A stretch of DNA of 64,000 nucleotides, taken from Halomarinibacterium sp041392205. GTDB lineage: Bacteria > Bacteroidota > Bacteroidia > Flavobacteriales > Flavobacteriaceae. The notes under the pieces were generated by a model. That model had not been told where the DNA came from, did no database searches, and saw only the letters and a list, made by a program, of their open reading frames with translations. The position numbers and the translations under genes are program-made. Shown here one piece after another: positions 61,717 to 64,000 of this stretch; the stretch's first letter is position 1, and every line of letters starts with the position of its first letter. The DNA is taken from assembly GCA_041392205.1 (NCBI GenBank), contig JAWKMO010000002.1:186001-250000 (forward strand). The letters are read 5' to 3'.

Positions 61717-62853
61717 TTAATTATACTTTACTTTTCTAAGAATACGGGTGGCATCTTTATAGGATTGGTATACATCTCCGTTAATTTGTTTCAAAAAATC
61801 TTTAGATTCTAGTAATTTTTCCTTAGCATCTTCAAAATTATTTAAATAACAAATAAGATAACTTGCAGGAAGTTTTTGCAGGTCTCTTTCTTCTCTTTCT
61901 GATAAAGGGATGTTTTTTTTAAGCTTTTCTAACAAAGCGTTGTTGGCATTAAAAATATGATAAAGATTGCGTTTATTGAATTGTGGGGGGTCGAAAATAA
62001 GTTTTGAATCTATATGATAAGAACCGTTTTCTTTAAATAAAATAGTTACTTCTTCTAAGGGATAATATTTATAGTTTTCATTTAACCCAAGATGGACATA
62101 TTCGGTAATTTTAAAAACATCTTCATTGTAATTAATGCTTATTTCATCTAAAGCAGAGTAGAATAATTTTATTTGTTCATTAATTAATTCAATATCTACA
62201 CGGGAGTAATAATCTACCCCTTTTACGTGCTTTATATTTCCTGCCCAGCAAACCACAAATTGTTCTTTAAAAACTTTATAATAAGATTCTAAATCGCTGT
62301 GTCGTTGGTTTATAAATCCTATTACTCCATCAAGGGTATATTCGATATTATTTTTGGACTGATTTTCTATGGATTTAACAATTTCAGAATTAACATCTTT
62401 TATTTTTATGTCGAAATCTTTAGGCATAGAAATACTTCCATCGCGAAGAAAGATAGAACCTCCCCAATATTTCCAAATGTTTTTTCGAAGGGAAGTTATT
62501 TCACCCGTAGGTCTTATTGAAACCAATCCCACAACTTTATCTGCGGGAAGATGCGGAAACATGACATTTTCGTATGCAATTAACGGTGGATTGGTAAGAT
62601 AGGCATTTACCAAATTTTGTATTTTACTATCATCAAAAAAGTCTACCCCAACAATTTCGTTGGTTTCGTCTTCCACACCAATAACAATATAGCTATTGTT
62701 TTTAGGATTACTATTACTAAGGGCACAAATATGTTTTAAGAACTTGGCTTTCCCCTCTTTAGTCCCTAAATCAATTTTTCGCTTTTTATCATAAAAACTA
62801 CTCTCATCGTTGTGAGCTAATAAGTTTTTTATGAGTAGGCGTTTGTTTATCAT
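61717..62853 (-). CDS. AlbA_2 (Schlafen-type) domain protein
   Basis: 378 residues, cytosolic. The N-terminal ~170 residues match the AlbA_2 domain: DLGTKEGKAKFLKHICALSN, SYIVIGVEDETNEIVGVDF, and VGLVSIRPTGEI. AlbA_2 proteins are often annotated as ATP-binding or as putative transcription regulators; the usual C-terminal helicase or HATPase part is absent, replaced by ~200 residues that I cannot place (SRVDIELINEQIKLFYSAL, LQKLPASYLICYL). The nearest neighbours do not show what it acts on. Upstream gap holds two inverted copies of family A repeat. Confidence 0.8.
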   Translation of the reverse strand: MINKRLLIKNLLAHNDESSFYDKKRKIDLGTKEGKAKFLKHICALSNSNPKNNSYIVIGVEDETNEIVGVDFFDDSKIQNLVNAYLTNPPLIAYENVMFPHLPADKVVGLVSIRPTGEITSLRKNIWKYWGGSIFLRDGSISMPKDFDIKIKDVNSEIVKSIENQSKNNIEYTLDGVIGFINQRHSDLESYYKVFKEQFVVCWAGNIKHVKGVDYYSRVDIELINEQIKLFYSALDEISINYNEDVFKITEYVHLGLNENYKYYPLEEVTILFKENGSYHIDSKLIFDPPQFNKRNLYHIFNANNALLEKLKKNIPLSEREERDLQKLPASYLICYLNNFEDAKEKLLESKDFLKQINGDVYQSYKDATRILRKVKYN

Positions 62854-62860
62854 TAAATTT

Positions 62861-62940
62861 GCTTGGTCGTGCGCAGTCGATACTTAACTTTCAAAAACAA
62901 TAAATTAAAGACCTCTCGACTGTGTTCGAGGGGACAACAG
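62861..62940. repeat. Dispersed palindromic repeat, family A copies 2 and 3 (inverted pair)
   Basis: Copy 2 (62865-62886) has the core TCGTGCGCAGTCGATACTTA, three mismatches from 15184-15205. Copy 3 (about 62910-62938) carries CTCTCGACTGTGTTCGAGG, the core in the opposite orientation. The pair spans the gap between the AlbA_2 start and the SDR stop (62941). Confidence 0.6.
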
Positions 62941-63696
62941 TTATTTTTTGTTGACAATAGTGCTACTGGCTTGGTCTAAACACATCACCGTTAGATCGGC
63001 AATAGTTACATGCGATGGTCGTGTTACTGTAAACCAAATAATATCGGCAATATCTTCTGCCTGCAAGGGAGTAAATCCTTGATATACTTTGGAAGCTCGT
63101 TCTTTGTCCCCTTTAAAACGGACTTCACTAAATTCCGTCTCAACCATTCCTGGATTAATGGCAGCTACTTTAATTCCTTTTCCGTTAAGGTCCATGCGCA
63201 TTCCTTGAGTAAGTGCATCTACCGCATGTTTGCTGGCGCAATAGACATTGCCATTGGGATATACCTCTTTTCCAGCAGTAGAGCCGATATTGATAATGTG
63301 TCCAGAACCTTTTTTAATCATTCTAGGAATTATGGCTTTGGATACATAAAGCAATCCTTTAATATTGATATCTATCATGGCATCCCAATCTTCAATACTT
63401 CCGTTTTGAATAGGGTCTAGGCCATGGGCATTTCCAGCATTGTTTATAAGAATATCAATTTCTGAAAAATCTTCAGGTAGGTTTCCGATGCTTTCAATTA
63501 CATCAATTTTGTTTCGAACATCAAAATTGAGAATGAGAACTTCTGTATATTTTTGAAGCTCCATAGCAAGATGGTTAAGCCTTTCCTGTCTTCTTCCGCA
63601 TAAAATTAATCGCACCCCATTTTTTGCAAAAAGTTGTGCTGTAGCTTTCCCAATTCCTGAAGTTGCACCGGTAATTAAGGCTGTTTTTTTTATCAT
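62941..63696 (-). CDS. Short-chain dehydrogenase/reductase
   Basis: 251 residues. Classical SDR: TGATSGIGKATAQLF (NAD(P) loop), NNAGNAHG, serine in INIGSTAGKEVYP and the YxxxK pair in YCASKHAVDAL, with NPGMVETEFSE downstream. The RRQERLNHL stretch after the second strand carries Arg, favouring NADP(H). Closest in pattern to the YdfG group (3-hydroxy acid dehydrogenases). Starts 2 bp after the AKR stop, so the two oxidoreductases form one unit. Confidence 0.93.
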   Translation of the reverse strand: MIKKTALITGATSGIGKATAQLFAKNGVRLILCGRRQERLNHLAMELQKYTEVLILNFDVRNKIDVIESIGNLPEDFSEIDILINNAGNAHGLDPIQNGSIEDWDAMIDINIKGLLYVSKAIIPRMIKKGSGHIINIGSTAGKEVYPNGNVYCASKHAVDALTQGMRMDLNGKGIKVAAINPGMVETEFSEVRFKGDKERASKVYQGFTPLQAEDIADIIWFTVTRPSHVTIADLTVMCLDQASSTIVNKK

Positions 63697-63698
63697 AT

Positions 63699-64000
63699 TT
63701 AGGGTACTTTATGTCCTTGCGAAGCAACTAATAACTGAAACCAGTCTATGTCACTTAGTTCCATTTTAGAAGCTTTCAAGGAATTTTTAATTCGGTCTTT
63801 ATTAGTAGTTCCTATAACAGGGTGAATTCTAGCAGGATGTTTCATAATCCAAGCTAGTATTAATTGATCTTTTGAGGCATTATATTTTTCAGAAAGGGAA
63901 TCCAAAACCAAATGTATTCGGTGTGTTTGGTCGTTTCGCTCTTTAAAAACAGTGCCTAGAGGGCTCCAACACATAGGGGTGATATTTTGAAGCATCATTT
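63699..64000 (-). CDS. Aldo/keto reductase, C-terminal part (cut off at window edge)
   Basis: The last ~100 residues of a protein whose start lies beyond 64000. ITPMCWSPLG corresponds to the eighth-strand region of AKR barrels, and ILAWIMKHPARIHPVIGTTN with KDRIKNSLKAS forms the family C-terminal signature that binds the NADPH phosphate. Catalytic Tyr and Lys are outside the window. Probably the YdhF-like group. Two bp before the SDR gene, on the same strand. Confidence 0.88.
   Translation of the reverse strand, partial: MMLQNITPMCWSPLGTVFKERNDQTHRIHLVLDSLSEKYNASKDQLILAWIMKHPARIHPVIGTTNKDRIKNSLKASKMELSDIDWFQLLVASQGHKVP

Overview
The window is a 64 kb chromosomal segment from a member of the Flavobacteriaceae (Bacteroidota), probably a free-living aerobe. 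Support for this: AT-rich DNA; candidate promoters of the TTG...TAnnTTTG type instead of -35/-10 boxes; AT-rich start regions without strong Shine-Dalgarno sequences; cargo for the type IX secretion system with both type A and type B C-terminal sorting domains; many SPII lipoproteins; an OmpA protein with thrombospondin type-3 repeats; and lineage-typical genes such as an IPExxxVDY protein and a zinc-Cys-less thymidine kinase. No phage, insertion sequence, CRISPR array or rRNA was seen. One tRNA (Ala, GGC) is present.

Layout. 1-5.3 kb: a cut-off prolyl oligopeptidase lipoprotein, then a surface/redox cluster in which two DoxX-like membrane paralogs flank a type IX-secreted FG-GAP/ASPIC protein and a diheme cytochrome c lipoprotein. 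5.3-8.7 kb: asd, mscL, alr, tdk. 8.8-10.8 kb: a conserved hypothetical gene, rsmI and a family-4-like uracil-DNA glycosylase. 10.8-16.5 kb: M61 peptidase, AhpD-like protein, recJ, lpxH, queD. 16.6-19.8 kb: a type B T9SS protein, a GNAT enzyme, a double Usp protein and tRNA-Ala. 20.1-28.8 kb: AddB-like and AddA-like recombination proteins separated by the OmpA gene and kbl. 28.9-35 kb: superoxide dismutase, long PurF-type enzyme, PfkB kinase, a secreted protein, RNase H and purN. 35.1-39.4 kb: the acpP-fabF-rnc-IPExxxVDY-pyk run. 39.5-42.5 kb: SH3 lipoprotein, dinB, CYTH protein, YCII-like lipoprotein. 42.5-53.5 kb: cutC, GH20 hexosaminidase, pbpC and a giant alpha-2-macroglobulin. 53.7-58.6 kb: ABM protein, lipoprotein isoaspartyl peptidase, CAP lipoprotein, 3-hydroxyanthranilate dioxygenase, ALDH7-type dehydrogenase and a small lipoprotein. 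58.6-64 kb: a metallophosphatase / zinc-ribbon membrane protein / SPFH-GYF2 trio, an AlbA_2 protein, an SDR and a cut-off aldo/keto reductase.

Genes that work together: PbpC with alpha-2-macroglobulin (periplasmic wall repair and protease trapping); AddA with AddB (double-strand-break processing); acpP with fabF (fatty acid elongation); purN and PurF (purines); the SPFH/zinc-ribbon pair, which resembles the B. subtilis YdjI/YdjG membrane-stress pair. The most unusual non-coding content is two families of GC-rich palindromic repeats. They sit in short gaps, sometimes supply the stop codon of a neighbouring gene, and once lie inside the start of a lipoprotein gene. An 83-bp tandem duplication next to a terminator and a long perfect hairpin abutting the 3-hydroxyanthranilate dioxygenase start codon are also notable.
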